DNA of 64,000 bases from Falsiroseomonas ponticola (GTDB lineage: Bacteria; Pseudomonadota; Alphaproteobacteria; Acetobacterales; Acetobacteraceae). Positions 25,901-33,328 of this stretch are shown here, in pieces (the stretch's first letter is position 1; each line of letters begins with the position of its first letter). Under the pieces are notes generated by a model, which saw nothing but the letters and a program-made list of their open reading frames with translations, searched no databases and was not told the DNA's origin. Position numbers and translations under genes: made by a program. The stretch covers positions 186,001 through 250,000 of the forward strand of contig NZ_JAERQN010000010.1 in the NCBI RefSeq assembly GCF_016805305.1, in the 5' to 3' direction.

Positions 25901-28470
25901 CCATCCGGCCGTTCCTCATGGTGGAACCAGGTGGCGAGCGGGACGGCGCGGCCGAGCAGGGGCAGTTCGTCGGTGACGCAGAGCGTCGGCACCAGGCCGA
26001 ACCAGAAATGCTCCCGCGCCTCGCCCTCCAGCCGCTCCGCCGCCTCCACCAGCCTCGCATGGTAGAAGATGGGCTCGCCCTCGGCGGTCAGCCGGGCATT
26101 CACCGCGCGCAGCGCGCGCCAGACGGCGATGCGCTGGCTGTCCTCTGCCGTCGGGTCCGGGGCGGCCTGGCCCGGCGCGGCGGGGCCGGGCTGGGCCGGG
26201 GCCTGGCGGGCCAGGAAGGCGTCCAGCTTCATCCGGCGGACGAAATCGCGGTGGAAGCGCGCGGCTTCCGCCGGCAGGTCCGGCAGGAAGCGGCCGAAGG
26301 CCAGGTGTTCCGCCGCCAGCAGCGCGTTGCACTGCGCCGCCGGGCTGGCATCCCCGGCCTGCGCCGCGCGCAGCAGCGCATGCTGCGCCATGCCGCGGGT
26401 GAAGAGCAGGCGGCCCGGGTCGATCACCCGGCCATCCACCGTCACCTCCAGCGTCACGTCGCGCGCCACCGCGCCTTCCGTCCGGGCGGCGTCGGTCCAG
26501 ATCGTGCCGGGCAGCTCGATCTCGAAGCCATGGCGGGCCTGGCTGCCGCCGCCGGCGCGCAGGCCGGGCAGGGGCTGTTCCGCCCAGACCACGCTCGCCA
26601 CCTCCCGCGCCCGGCCGCCGACCATCAGGCCGAGCCGGGGCGTCCGCCCGGCGGGCGTGCCCACCACCTCGCCCCGCAGGACGAAGCCATCCACCTCCGT
26701 CACCGCGCTGCCCCAGGCGGGCGGCAGGCTGAGCGGCCGGCCATCCAGCGACAGCCGGGCCAGGCGCGCATGGCGGCCGAGCCGCCCGCGCAGCGCCTCC
26801 GGCAGCGGGGCCTCGAACCCCAGCCGCGCGCCGGGCCGGCCGAGCCGCGCCGCCAGCCCCGGCAGCTCCACCCAGCGCGGCGCGATGCGCACCGGCCCTT
26901 CGCCGATGTCGATCTCCAGCATCGCCTCCGGCGGCGCATCGGCGGCCCAGCCCATCACGGCGTCGCGCAGGATGCGGTCCACCGCGCCGCAGGGCGGCAC
27001 GGGCCAGGGCGGCGGCGGGGCGGTGCGCGGGGCGGCGCGGGCGAAGCGCTGGTGCGGGCCGCGCACGGTCAGTTCCTCGCTGCCCAGCAGCTCGCTCGTC
27101 ACCGCGCCCCAGGGCTGGTGGTTGACCGCGATGATGCAGCGCCCGGCGCCGATCTCCACATCCACCAGCAGGCGGTACCAGGAGGAGGGGAGGCGGCCCA
27201 GCACCGTCTCCGACCCCCATTCCCCGGCGGTGCAATGGTTGGTGACGATCCAGTTCTCCGCCGCGCGGTAGCGGAGGTGCAGCGGGATGTCGCCATTCGG
27301 CGCGACGAGGTCGAGCCAGACATCCTCGCCGCTCGCCGGCGGGACATCCATGCGCAGCACCTGCACCGCGCCGCCCCGCTGGCCGGAGGCGACGGTCTCC
27401 TCCACCGCCTCGGGCGCGGGGGGCGCGGCGGCGGCCGCTTCCGCCGCCGGCGCCCGCGCGCCGAAGGCCAGGCTGCCGCCGACCAGCTTGGCGCCGTCGC
27501 CCATCACCTGCAGCGTGGCGCCGCTGGCGCGGGCGCGGGCCAGCACCTCCGCCGGCACATCGATGGTGAAGGCGCTGCGGCGTTCCGGCGCATAGCCATC
27601 GCCGCCGCCATCGCGCGCGCGGGGCGCGCCGAGCAGCGAATCCCGCGGGAAGCGCGGCTCCGCCCCCAGCGCGACCTGCGCCTGCACCGGCACGCCATCC
27701 AGCAGCAGGTCGAGCCGCGGCGCGGCGCCGCGGGCGCGCACCCAGCCCGTGATCCGCCCCTCCGCGACGCCTTCGACCACGCCGGGCGGGTTCACCCAGC
27801 CCTCCGCCATGATGGGGGCGGCCGGGTCGCGGCTGAAATCGATCGTCACCCGGGTGGCGAGGCGCGCATGCGCTTCCGCCTGCGCCAGCGCATCCCGCGC
27901 CGCGGGGTCCAGCGGCACGACGAAGCCCGCGGGCAGGCCGGGGGCGGAGGGCGCGGGCATGGCCTGGGCGGTGAAGCGTTCCGCGCCGATGGTGATGGCG
28001 ACCGGCCCGCCCTGCCAGCCCGGCGCCGCCACGAAGCCGCGCAGCGCCTCGGCGCCGATACCCTCCCCGGGCAGCCAGCCGGGGCGCGCGGCGGCCCCGG
28101 GCGCATCGGCGGCCCCGGCGAAGGGCGGGAAGGGCGGCGTGGCGAACCAGGCCATGCTGCTGCGGACGCTGACCTGCCGGCCTTCCGGCCACTGCACCGC
28201 GACGGTGGCCCGCACCTCGCCGGCGACGAGGAGGTGGATATGCGCGGGCGTGCAGATCACGACCAGCGGCAGCACCTCGGTGGCCGAGAGGTCCACGGGC
28301 ACCGTGCGTTCCAGGCCCCAGGCGCCGTCCACGAGTTCGTTGACCACGATCTGCCGGCGGTCCGGGCGCACCGAGACGTGGAAGAGGATGTTCTTCTCGT
28401 CGAGGTCGAGGTTGAGGCTGTCCCAGGTACCGGTCCGCGGGTAGCAGACGCAGCGGTAGATCATCATCAT
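22933..28470 (-). CDS. Giant galectin-domain glycosyltransferase (galectin x2, GT31-like, GT2-like)
   Basis: The protein is 1845 aa. Residues 1-105 form a galectin-like CRD: His31, Arg35, Asn44, Trp51 and Glu54 fall at the H-x-x-x-R / V-x-N / W-x-x-E positions (VVNELVDGAWGLER). A second, better-matched copy spans about 375-475 with His398, Arg402, Asn411, Trp418 and Glu421. Residues about 500-1260 are mostly helical and unassigned. Residues about 1270-1470 match GT31 beta-1,3-galactosyltransferases: DVLVCVYSCNKYLDSR, RETWMQDLAA, and the metal-binding IKIDDDCYLS (Asp1356-1358). Residues about 1555-1835 are a second GT-A domain (VGVVLAARNEMTMLPHLL, DADEF at 1647-1651, then GIHSAANVRL). Galectin-GT31 fusions are known from plant Golgi galactosyltransferases. 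No signal peptide or membrane helix, so it is probably cytoplasmic. Three ATGs (28470, 28467, 28464) stand in a row at the start. Confidence 0.88.
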   Translation of the reverse strand: MMMIYRCVCYPRTGTWDSLNLDLDEKNILFHVSVRPDRRQIVVNELVDGAWGLERTVPVDLSATEVLPLVVICTPAHIHLLVAGEVRATVAVQWPEGRQVSVRSSMAWFATPPFPPFAGAADAPGAAARPGWLPGEGIGAEALRGFVAAPGWQGGPVAITIGAERFTAQAMPAPSAPGLPAGFVVPLDPAARDALAQAEAHARLATRVTIDFSRDPAAPIMAEGWVNPPGVVEGVAEGRITGWVRARGAAPRLDLLLDGVPVQAQVALGAEPRFPRDSLLGAPRARDGGGDGYAPERRSAFTIDVPAEVLARARASGATLQVMGDGAKLVGGSLAFGARAPAAEAAAAAPPAPEAVEETVASGQRGGAVQVLRMDVPPASGEDVWLDLVAPNGDIPLHLRYRAAENWIVTNHCTAGEWGSETVLGRLPSSWYRLLVDVEIGAGRCIIAVNHQPWGAVTSELLGSEELTVRGPHQRFARAAPRTAPPPPWPVPPCGAVDRILRDAVMGWAADAPPEAMLEIDIGEGPVRIAPRWVELPGLAARLGRPGARLGFEAPLPEALRGRLGRHARLARLSLDGRPLSLPPAWGSAVTEVDGFVLRGEVVGTPAGRTPRLGLMVGGRAREVASVVWAEQPLPGLRAGGGSQARHGFEIELPGTIWTDAARTEGAVARDVTLEVTVDGRVIDPGRLLFTRGMAQHALLRAAQAGDASPAAQCNALLAAEHLAFGRFLPDLPAEAARFHRDFVRRMKLDAFLARQAPAQPGPAAPGQAAPDPTAEDSQRIAVWRALRAVNARLTAEGEPIFYHARLVEAAERLEGEAREHFWFGLVPTLCVTDELPLLGRAVPLATWFHHEERPDGWALSSVIALLAAAGEARRATDALYKLAGSMQGWINTACIGFALRHLEGRAAEGLLAEAELERFRYAFLALLDAFKGEWFSRLHDRHLVEALVLLMDRRRLMPDYLAQDMVRAALRHYGLSPAFWSRWQGGPARREAGPDTLLAVAHRRFRQLEAALGDPARVDQRLGTLHAALQFFRGHGNPEAVIWQRELAAHGLRPGSTANPGTLGRLLADLVTIDQRDAVRIAAMPGLAAPGGLAGLGIAAEGVRDLLREMRPQPRGMTDHAQRALCRLLTAPEMPPAAAEARELAGMLADPRYQQVGADMLSLMAVRQAAVQHPGAAPIGRALVRRFAAAMTRAVEEGGAPHLPAPLLAGLSRLLHVLEGQRLPEMAEAVTALQALKDAIHLRFRHLHDEALTPVARPAIAFDPAALAGDVLVCVYSCNKYLDSRVAAIRETWMQDLAAIGARCIVIVGDGDDRLDGDVLRLAVSDSYEDLPQKTLRMVEWVHANTDAQYLIKIDDDCYLSTENYFGTLDYRAHHYHGRVLERAIGGTDRAWHHLKSSSDRARSIDRSPEPSRYCDGGGVYCLSRFAMGRLVAAAARREGQRLVARSFMEDKLVGDLLAMEEIFPDNTDYESYQRRRTFGTAHPIGIYENTFFPSALGPARVAHLDLDRDQARAHALRGQLDLSPKKLWPSFASVGTDHTHHQLELLSDGEVLARAQAEPVGVVLAARNEMTMLPHLLDHYRSIGVRAFYAVDNASDDGSREWLLAQPDVVVYSAAGEYRTSHYGVTWQQTVLAHHFVSRWAVVADADEFLIYPGWRNRGLMELIAAVEAERANAVPLWMVDMYPAGPLEEADFAARPPFEAATWLDREPVHAFRLTSCFYSNRCQQVSALRHRLLPDSEPNGFVAEKVALFRYQPWIRVSEGIHSAANVRLSRQPAVFAHFKYHAGFRRKILEEISRGQHYNGAAEYKRYAAMVAESAGAFGQEGLSVQLGADGFLPPESRGR

Positions 28471-28747
28471 CAACCCGCTACCCCGGCCCGGCCGCCACCG
28501 GCGAAACCCCGGCTCCTTGCCGCCATCGTCACCCCTCGGGAGGCTTCCCGCGCACCATCGGTGCACGGCGCCATGGGCCATGCCTTCTAGGGGCGGTTTG
28601 GCGGGGCGTAAAGACTATGTCACATTCTCGCGAGTTCGGTTCAACGAACGCGCCCTGGCATGGCAGGAGCGCCGGGATGGAACGCTACCGCATGCCGCGT
28701 GATGCTTCGCCGCCAGCCTGTCCCGGCGCGGCGCCGACCGGGGGACG
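28471..28747. promoter_or_regulatory. Divergent intergenic region between giant glycosyltransferase and phosphotransferase
   Basis: These 277 bp separate two divergent genes, so both promoters should lie here. An inverted repeat GTTCG-(6)-CGAAC is at 28634-28649, next to a locally A+T-richer stretch (TAAAGACTATGTCACATT at 28610-28627). I cannot assign -35/-10 boxes with confidence. Confidence 0.35.
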
Positions 28748-29953
28748 ATGACAAGGGTGGCCGAGCGGATGGAGGATGCGCTGACGGAGGCGTGGGCCCT
28801 GCTGCAGGCGGGCGACCGTGCCGCCGCGGCGGCGCGGCTGGCGCCTGTGCTGGGGCGCCCGCCGGAAGCCTGCCTGCCCGAGACCTGCCTGGACGATGCC
28901 GCGCCCCTGCTGGCGGTGGCGGAGGCGCTGCCCGCGGCATCCCGCTGGCAGGAGGCGAAGCTGGCCTATGCGCTGCTGGTGGAAGCCGGGCACCGGCGCC
29001 ATGGCTGGCTGGTCGAGGCGATGGCGGAGCGCGCCATCCTGCAGGACGCCTTCATCGCGCGGTTCGAGGCGACGCCGGTGATGGAACGGCTCGGCGCCTT
29101 CCTGGGCGCGCGCATCGGGCGGGCGGTGGCGGGGCTGGCCACCACGCGGATGCGGCCGGGGCTGATCGGCATGGCGCTGTTCCGCCACGACATCACCTTC
29201 GCCGATGGCGGGCCCCCGCTTTCGGTCGTCGAGAAGGTGATGCGGACGGAGAAGCGCGACCTGCGCCGCGTGCGGGCGGAGCATCTCCTTTTCGCCCATG
29301 TCGAGGCGGAACGGCTGATGGCGCCGCGGCATTTCGGCACGCTGGAGGCCGAGCCCTTCGTCTCCATCTTCCAGGCCTTCTTCGACGGCGCGCCGCTGCC
29401 GATCGAGCGCTGGATGGCGACGCATGACGAGCTGCTCTACCGCTACTGGGCGCTGGTGCCGCCGGCGGGCCTGGCCAAGGCGCCGAGCCTGGTGCCGGTC
29501 TTTCTTGACCGGCTGAAGCAGCTGGCCGCCCGCAGCCTGCCATCGGGGGTGGAGCCGCATCTGCGCGCCTATTCGGTGGATGATGTCGCGCTGATCCTGA
29601 CGCGCCGCTTCGACCAGATCGTCGCGGTGCTGCACGCCATGCCGCTCTTCGTGTTCCACGACGACATGCATTGCGGGAACATCCTGGTGGATGCCGAAGG
29701 CAGCATGACCATCATCGACTGGGACCACTGGGCGCTGGCGCCGATCGGCACGGGCTGGCGCTTCTACGTGACGGATGAATCGCTGCCCGAGCCGGAGGTG
29801 GACCGCATCGAATGGGCCCGCGCGCTGCCGCCGGAGGCGACGGGCCGCAACCTGATGCTGATGGCCTCGCTCTGGGGCTGGCACAAGGCGCTGCGGGACC
29901 ACAAGCTGGAACTGGCCGCGCGGTGGCTGGAGAAGCTGGTGCGCCACGCCTGA
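28748..29953 (+). CDS. Phosphotransferase of the APH/LPS-kinase fold
   Basis: The protein is 401 aa. Residues about 10-100 are a helical, TPR-like extension. The kinase core carries the catalytic loop VFHDDMHCGNILVD near residue 304 (H-D-D-M-H-x-x-N) and the metal-binding IIDWDHWALAP near residue 325, as in aminoglycoside/choline kinases and the small sugar kinases of LPS assembly. The helical extension and the divergent glycosyltransferase neighbour favour a glycan or lipid-sugar acceptor over drug resistance, which is inference. GTG or ATG alternatives exist near the start; ATG 28748 follows a GGGGACG. Confidence 0.8.
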   Translation: MTRVAERMEDALTEAWALLQAGDRAAAAARLAPVLGRPPEACLPETCLDDAAPLLAVAEALPAASRWQEAKLAYALLVEAGHRRHGWLVEAMAERAILQDAFIARFEATPVMERLGAFLGARIGRAVAGLATTRMRPGLIGMALFRHDITFADGGPPLSVVEKVMRTEKRDLRRVRAEHLLFAHVEAERLMAPRHFGTLEAEPFVSIFQAFFDGAPLPIERWMATHDELLYRYWALVPPAGLAKAPSLVPVFLDRLKQLAARSLPSGVEPHLRAYSVDDVALILTRRFDQIVAVLHAMPLFVFHDDMHCGNILVDAEGSMTIIDWDHWALAPIGTGWRFYVTDESLPEPEVDRIEWARALPPEATGRNLMLMASLWGWHKALRDHKLELAARWLEKLVRHA

Positions 29954-30045
29954 ACGCGTCGCCTGAACGTGTCGCCTGGGCGCCGGCGGGGGATGCAGCG
30001 CGCGAGGGCGTGACCACCCTGGCGTGTCGCCGCCGCAGTTATGGG

Positions 30046-30074
30046 TTGCGGTGGCGGGCGGAAGGGACCATAGT
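30046..30074 (+). promoter_or_regulatory. Probable promoter of the cold-shock gene
   Basis: TTGCGG (30046-30051), a 17-nt spacer and CATAGT (30069-30074) fit a housekeeping-type promoter. Transcription from about 30081 would give a 5' untranslated leader of about 130 nt, the long leader usual for cspA-type genes whose folding controls translation in the cold. Confidence 0.5.
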
Positions 30075-30213
30075 GTTCCCGTCAGCCTTGTTTGGTTCGG
30101 CCTGCTCTCCTTGCTCGTGATCGAGCGCCGAGCCCGGGTTTCGTTTCCCCTCAAAGCTCGATCCGGCGTGTGGCGTTCATGCGTCGGGACACAGACATGA
30201 AGGGGATATCCTC

Positions 30214-30420
30214 ATGGCGACCGGTACCGTTAAGTGGTTCAACGCGACAAAGGGCTACGGCTTCATTCAGCCGGATGACGGCTCCAAGGACGTGTTCCTG
30301 CACATCTCCGACGTCCAGCGCTCCGGCCTGCAGGAGCCGCGCGAGGGCGACAAGCTCTCCTACGAGATCCAGCAGGGCCGCGAGGGCAAGACCTCCGCGA
30401 CCAACCTGCGCGCGGCCTGA
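30214..30420 (+). CDS. Cold-shock protein, CspA family
   Basis: This 68-aa single cold-shock domain has RNP1 KGYGFI (residues 13-18) and RNP2 VFLHI intact. It binds single-stranded RNA or DNA and acts as an RNA chaperone in the cytoplasm. The AAGGGGAT element upstream of ATG 30214 serves as ribosome-binding site. It is monocistronic: its own promoter lies at 30046 and a strong terminator at 30480. Confidence 0.96.
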   Translation: MATGTVKWFNATKGYGFIQPDDGSKDVFLHISDVQRSGLQEPREGDKLSYEIQQGREGKTSATNLRAA

Positions 30421-30479
30421 GGCCGGTTCCGGGGCGGGGCAACCCGCTTCGGATCCTGCTTCGAGCAGTGGCTTCGAGG

Positions 30480-30511
30480 CGGCGGGCGCGACGAGCGCCC
30501 GCCGTTTCGCT
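30480..30511 (+). terminator. Intrinsic terminator after the cold-shock gene
   Basis: A perfect 10-bp G+C-rich stem (30480-30489 with 30495-30504) with a GACGA loop is followed by TTTCGCTTT. It lies 60 nt after the cold-shock stop codon. Confidence 0.75.
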
Positions 30512-30626
30512 TTGCGGGATGCCGTGCATCCCGGGCTGAGCTTCGACGAAGGATCGTCTGGCGCGCGGACCGCCAGCCCTTCCGCCCCCGCCTGACCCGG
30601 GGCTGCGCGCTCCGCGAGGACAGCCC

Positions 30627-30839
30627 ATGGCACGCCACAGCTTCGCGGTCGGCCAGACCATCGAATTCGTGCCGGGCCGCTATGATGGCTCCGCGCCCGC
30701 GGGCACCTACACCATCGTGCGGCAATTGCCGAACGACCAGGTGGACCGCGAATACCGCGTGAAGCATTCGCGCGACGGGCATGAACGCATCGTGCGCGAA
30801 AGCCAGATGCGTGGCCGCGCGAGCGGCCCCTTCGGCTGA
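30627..30839 (+). CDS. Small conserved basic protein of unknown function
   Basis: The protein is 70 aa with no signal peptide or membrane helix. The pattern IEFVPGRYDGSAPAGTYTIV followed by EYRVKHSRDGHERIVRESQM suggests a small beta-barrel. I recall similar proteins in alphaproteobacteria, but with no assigned function. GAGGA precedes ATG 30627. The last codons and the stop form the first unit of the 28-bp tandem repeat. Confidence 0.75.
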   Translation: MARHSFAVGQTIEFVPGRYDGSAPAGTYTIVRQLPNDQVDREYRVKHSRDGHERIVRESQMRGRASGPFG

Positions 30840-30897
30840 CGGCCGCGCCAGCGGCTCCTTGGGCTGAAGATCGCGCCAGCGGCCCCTTCGGCTGACC
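30814..30897. repeat. Three tandem copies of a 28-bp repeat across a gene end
   Basis: Units start at 30814, 30842 and 30870 and share the core CGCGCCAGCGGC and a GGCTGA end, with 3-5 differences between units. The first unit encodes the C-terminus of the small protein and its TGA stop; the other two lie between that stop and the convergent LOG gene (ends 30906), each also ending in TGA. It looks like recent slippage or duplication. Confidence 0.8.
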
Positions 30898-30905
30898 CTC
30901 GCGCG

Positions 30906-31667
30906 CTACCGCGATAGCTGGATCGGCAGCGCGGCCGCGATGGCGTGCCACGCTGTCTCCGCATCCCCCGCGAAGCGCAGCAGCGCCAGCTCGCCGGGCG
31001 CGATCATGCCCGCTTCCTCCAGCGCCTCCCACCGGATCAGGCCGCGCCAGTAGCCTTCATCCACCAGGATGATCGGCACGGGGCCGAGGCGTCCCGTCTG
31101 GCGCAGCGTCAGCAGCTCGAACAGCTCGTCCAGCGTGCCGAAGCCGCCGGGGAAGACCACCAGCGCCCGCGCCCGCATCGCCAGGTGCAGCTTGCGGATG
31201 GCGAAGTAGTGGAACTGGAAGGTCAGCGCCGGCGTGGTGTAGGGATTCGGCGCCTGTTCCTGCGGCAGGCGGATGTTGAAGCCGATGGCCGGCGCGCCGA
31301 CGTCATGCGCGCCGCGACACGCCGCCTCCATGATCCCCGGGCCGCCGCCCGTCGCGATCACATGGTCCCGCACGCCCGCCACCGGCTGCAGCGCGCCGCC
31401 GCGTTCGCTGGCGATGCGGCCGAAGGCGCGGGCTTCCGCATACCAGCGCGGCTGGTCGCCCGGCCCATCCTCCCGCACCCTCGAGCCGCCGAAGACGACG
31501 ATGGTGGATCGCACGCCCCAGGCGCGCAGCGCCTCATCCGCCTTGGCGCATTCCACCTGCAGCCGCACGCCGCGCATGGCGGGGCTCAGCAGGAATTCGC
31601 GGTCGAACAGCGCCAGGCGATAGGCGGCGTCCTGATTCGTCACGCCGCGCCGCGGCCGCCTGCCCAT
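30906..31667 (-). CDS. LOG family protein (TIGR00730-type, putative cytokinin riboside 5'-monophosphate phosphoribohydrolase)
   Basis: The protein is 253 aa. The LOG signature PGGFGTLDELFELLT is complete, with the GGGPGIMEAACRGAHD loop. LOG enzymes release the base from nucleoside 5'-monophosphates; the physiological role in bacteria is often unclear. Start ATG 31667 has GGGAGG 7 nt upstream and is preferred over in-frame upstream codons. It is divergent from the beta-CASP gene. Confidence 0.9.
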   Translation of the reverse strand: MGRRPRRGVTNQDAAYRLALFDREFLLSPAMRGVRLQVECAKADEALRAWGVRSTIVVFGGSRVREDGPGDQPRWYAEARAFGRIASERGGALQPVAGVRDHVIATGGGPGIMEAACRGAHDVGAPAIGFNIRLPQEQAPNPYTTPALTFQFHYFAIRKLHLAMRARALVVFPGGFGTLDELFELLTLRQTGRLGPVPIILVDEGYWRGLIRWEALEEAGMIAPGELALLRFAGDAETAWHAIAAALPIQLSR

Positions 31668-31744
31668 CGGTTGCCTCCCCCGTGATGCAGCGCCCATGAT
31701 GCGCGCCAGCAAGCCGCCGGGAAACACGCGGCGCGGAGGATGCG

Positions 31745-33328
31745 ATGCCTGTCTCGCTCACCGTCTGCGGTGCCGCCCGCACCGTTACCGGCTCCTGCCT
31801 GCTCTTCGACTCGGACGGCACGCGCTTCCTGGTGGATTGCGGCATGTTCCAGGGGCCGAAGACGCTGAAGGCGCTGAACCACGAGCCCTTCCCCTTCGAT
31901 CCGCGTGGCATCGACTTCGTGCTGCTGACGCATGCGCATATCGACCATGCGGGGCTGCTGCCGAAGCTGGTGAAGCAGGGCTTCCGCGGCCGCATCCACG
32001 CGACGCCCGCCACCACCGACCTCTGTTCCGTCATGCTGCCCGACAGCGGCCATATCCAGGAGACGGAGGTGGAGCAGCTGAACCGCCGCAACCGGCGCCG
32101 CGGGCGCGACGGGATGCTGGCGCCGATCTACACCGCCGCCGATGCGGAACGCGCCATGGGCGCCTTCAGCCCGATCGAGCCCGGCGCCTGGCTGAAACCG
32201 GGGAAGGGCATCCGCGCGCGCTGGTGGCCGGCGGGGCACATGCTGGGCGCCGCCTCCATCGAGATCGAGGTCGCGGGCCCGCCCGCGCTGCGGCTGCTCG
32301 TCTCCGGCGATATCGGCCCCGATGCGGGCGGCCTGCAGCAGGGGCCGGAGGCGCCGGCGAGCCTCGACCATGTGATCTGCGAGAGCACCTATGGCGACGA
32401 GGATCGGCCCGCCGTGACGCCGGAGGCGCGCCGCGCGGAACTCGCGAAGCTGGTGCGCTGGGCGGCGGAGCGGCAGGGCACGATGCTGATCCCGAGCTTC
32501 GCCGTGGAGCGCGCGCAGGAAGTCGTCTTCGACCTGGTGCGGCTGATGCAGGAAGGGCTGGCGCCGCGCGCGCTGATCCATATCGACAGCCCGCTGGCCA
32601 GCCGCGCCACGCGCATCTTCACGCGCCATGCGGACACGATGCCGGAAGGGGCGGCGATGCGCGATGCGCTGGCCTCGCCCCTGGTGCGGCATGTGCAGGA
32701 CGCCAATGAAAGCCGCGAGCTCGCGCGCGCGGAGGGCTTCGGCATCGTGCTGGCGGGCAGCGGCATGTGCGATGCCGGGCGCATCCGCCACCACCTGAAG
32801 CAGCACCTGCACGAGGCCAATGCGCTGGTCACGCTGGTGGGCTACCAGGCCAGCGGCACGCTCGGCCGGCTGTTGCAGGATGGCGCGCGGCGCGTGCGCA
32901 TCCAGGGCGAGACCTTCGGCGTCGCCGCGCGCATCGCCATGATGCAGGGCTATTCCGGCCATGCGGATGGGCCGGAACTCGGCCGCTGGATCGCGGCGCG
33001 CGGGCCCATCGCCGGCAGCGTCTTCCTGGTGCATGGGGAGGAGGAGGCGATCGAGGGCCTGGCGAAGCGCGTGGAGGGCAGGGGCATCGTGCCCGCCGAC
33101 CGCATCCTGCGGCCCGTGCTGGACCAGTCCTACACCCTGGCGCCCGGCGCCGCGCCGGTGGCGATCGCCGCACCCGGAAGGCGGGGCGATGCCGCTTCGG
33201 TCGGCCGCCCCGACTGGCACAATGCCCGCGCGGCGCTGCTGCTGGGCATCGAGGATGCGATCGAGCGCGCGCCCGACGAGGCTTCCCGCAACGCGCTGCT
33301 GGAGCGGCTGCGCCAGGCGCTTCAGTAG
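31745..33328 (+). CDS. Beta-CASP metallo-beta-lactamase fold ribonuclease
   Basis: The protein is 527 aa. The zinc site is HAHIDHAG (His63, His65, Asp67, His68), followed by GHMLGAASIEIEV, the beta-CASP motif VICESTYGDEDR, and FAVERAQEVVFDLVRLM and GYQASGTLGRLL. The fold is that of CPSF73/YSH1-like RNA processing enzymes, so it probably cuts or trims RNA in the cytoplasm. GGAGG stands 6 nt before ATG 31745. Its stop overlaps the convergent oxidoreductase gene by 7 nt. Confidence 0.92.
   Translation: MPVSLTVCGAARTVTGSCLLFDSDGTRFLVDCGMFQGPKTLKALNHEPFPFDPRGIDFVLLTHAHIDHAGLLPKLVKQGFRGRIHATPATTDLCSVMLPDSGHIQETEVEQLNRRNRRRGRDGMLAPIYTAADAERAMGAFSPIEPGAWLKPGKGIRARWWPAGHMLGAASIEIEVAGPPALRLLVSGDIGPDAGGLQQGPEAPASLDHVICESTYGDEDRPAVTPEARRAELAKLVRWAAERQGTMLIPSFAVERAQEVVFDLVRLMQEGLAPRALIHIDSPLASRATRIFTRHADTMPEGAAMRDALASPLVRHVQDANESRELARAEGFGIVLAGSGMCDAGRIRHHLKQHLHEANALVTLVGYQASGTLGRLLQDGARRVRIQGETFGVAARIAMMQGYSGHADGPELGRWIAARGPIAGSVFLVHGEEEAIEGLAKRVEGRGIVPADRILRPVLDQSYTLAPGAAPVAIAAPGRRGDAASVGRPDWHNARAALLLGIEDAIERAPDEASRNALLERLRQALQ

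Noticed and set aside
24862..28590. A 1242-codon open frame on the plus strand, antisense to the giant glycosyltransferase
   Set aside because: It is the shadow of a G+C-rich gene; its product is an unstructured Arg/Gly/Ala/Pro-rich chain, and the minus-strand frame has clear domains.
28748..29953. Aminoglycoside resistance gene
   Set aside because: Only the generic kinase motifs match; the helical extension and glycan neighbours argue against drug phosphorylation.
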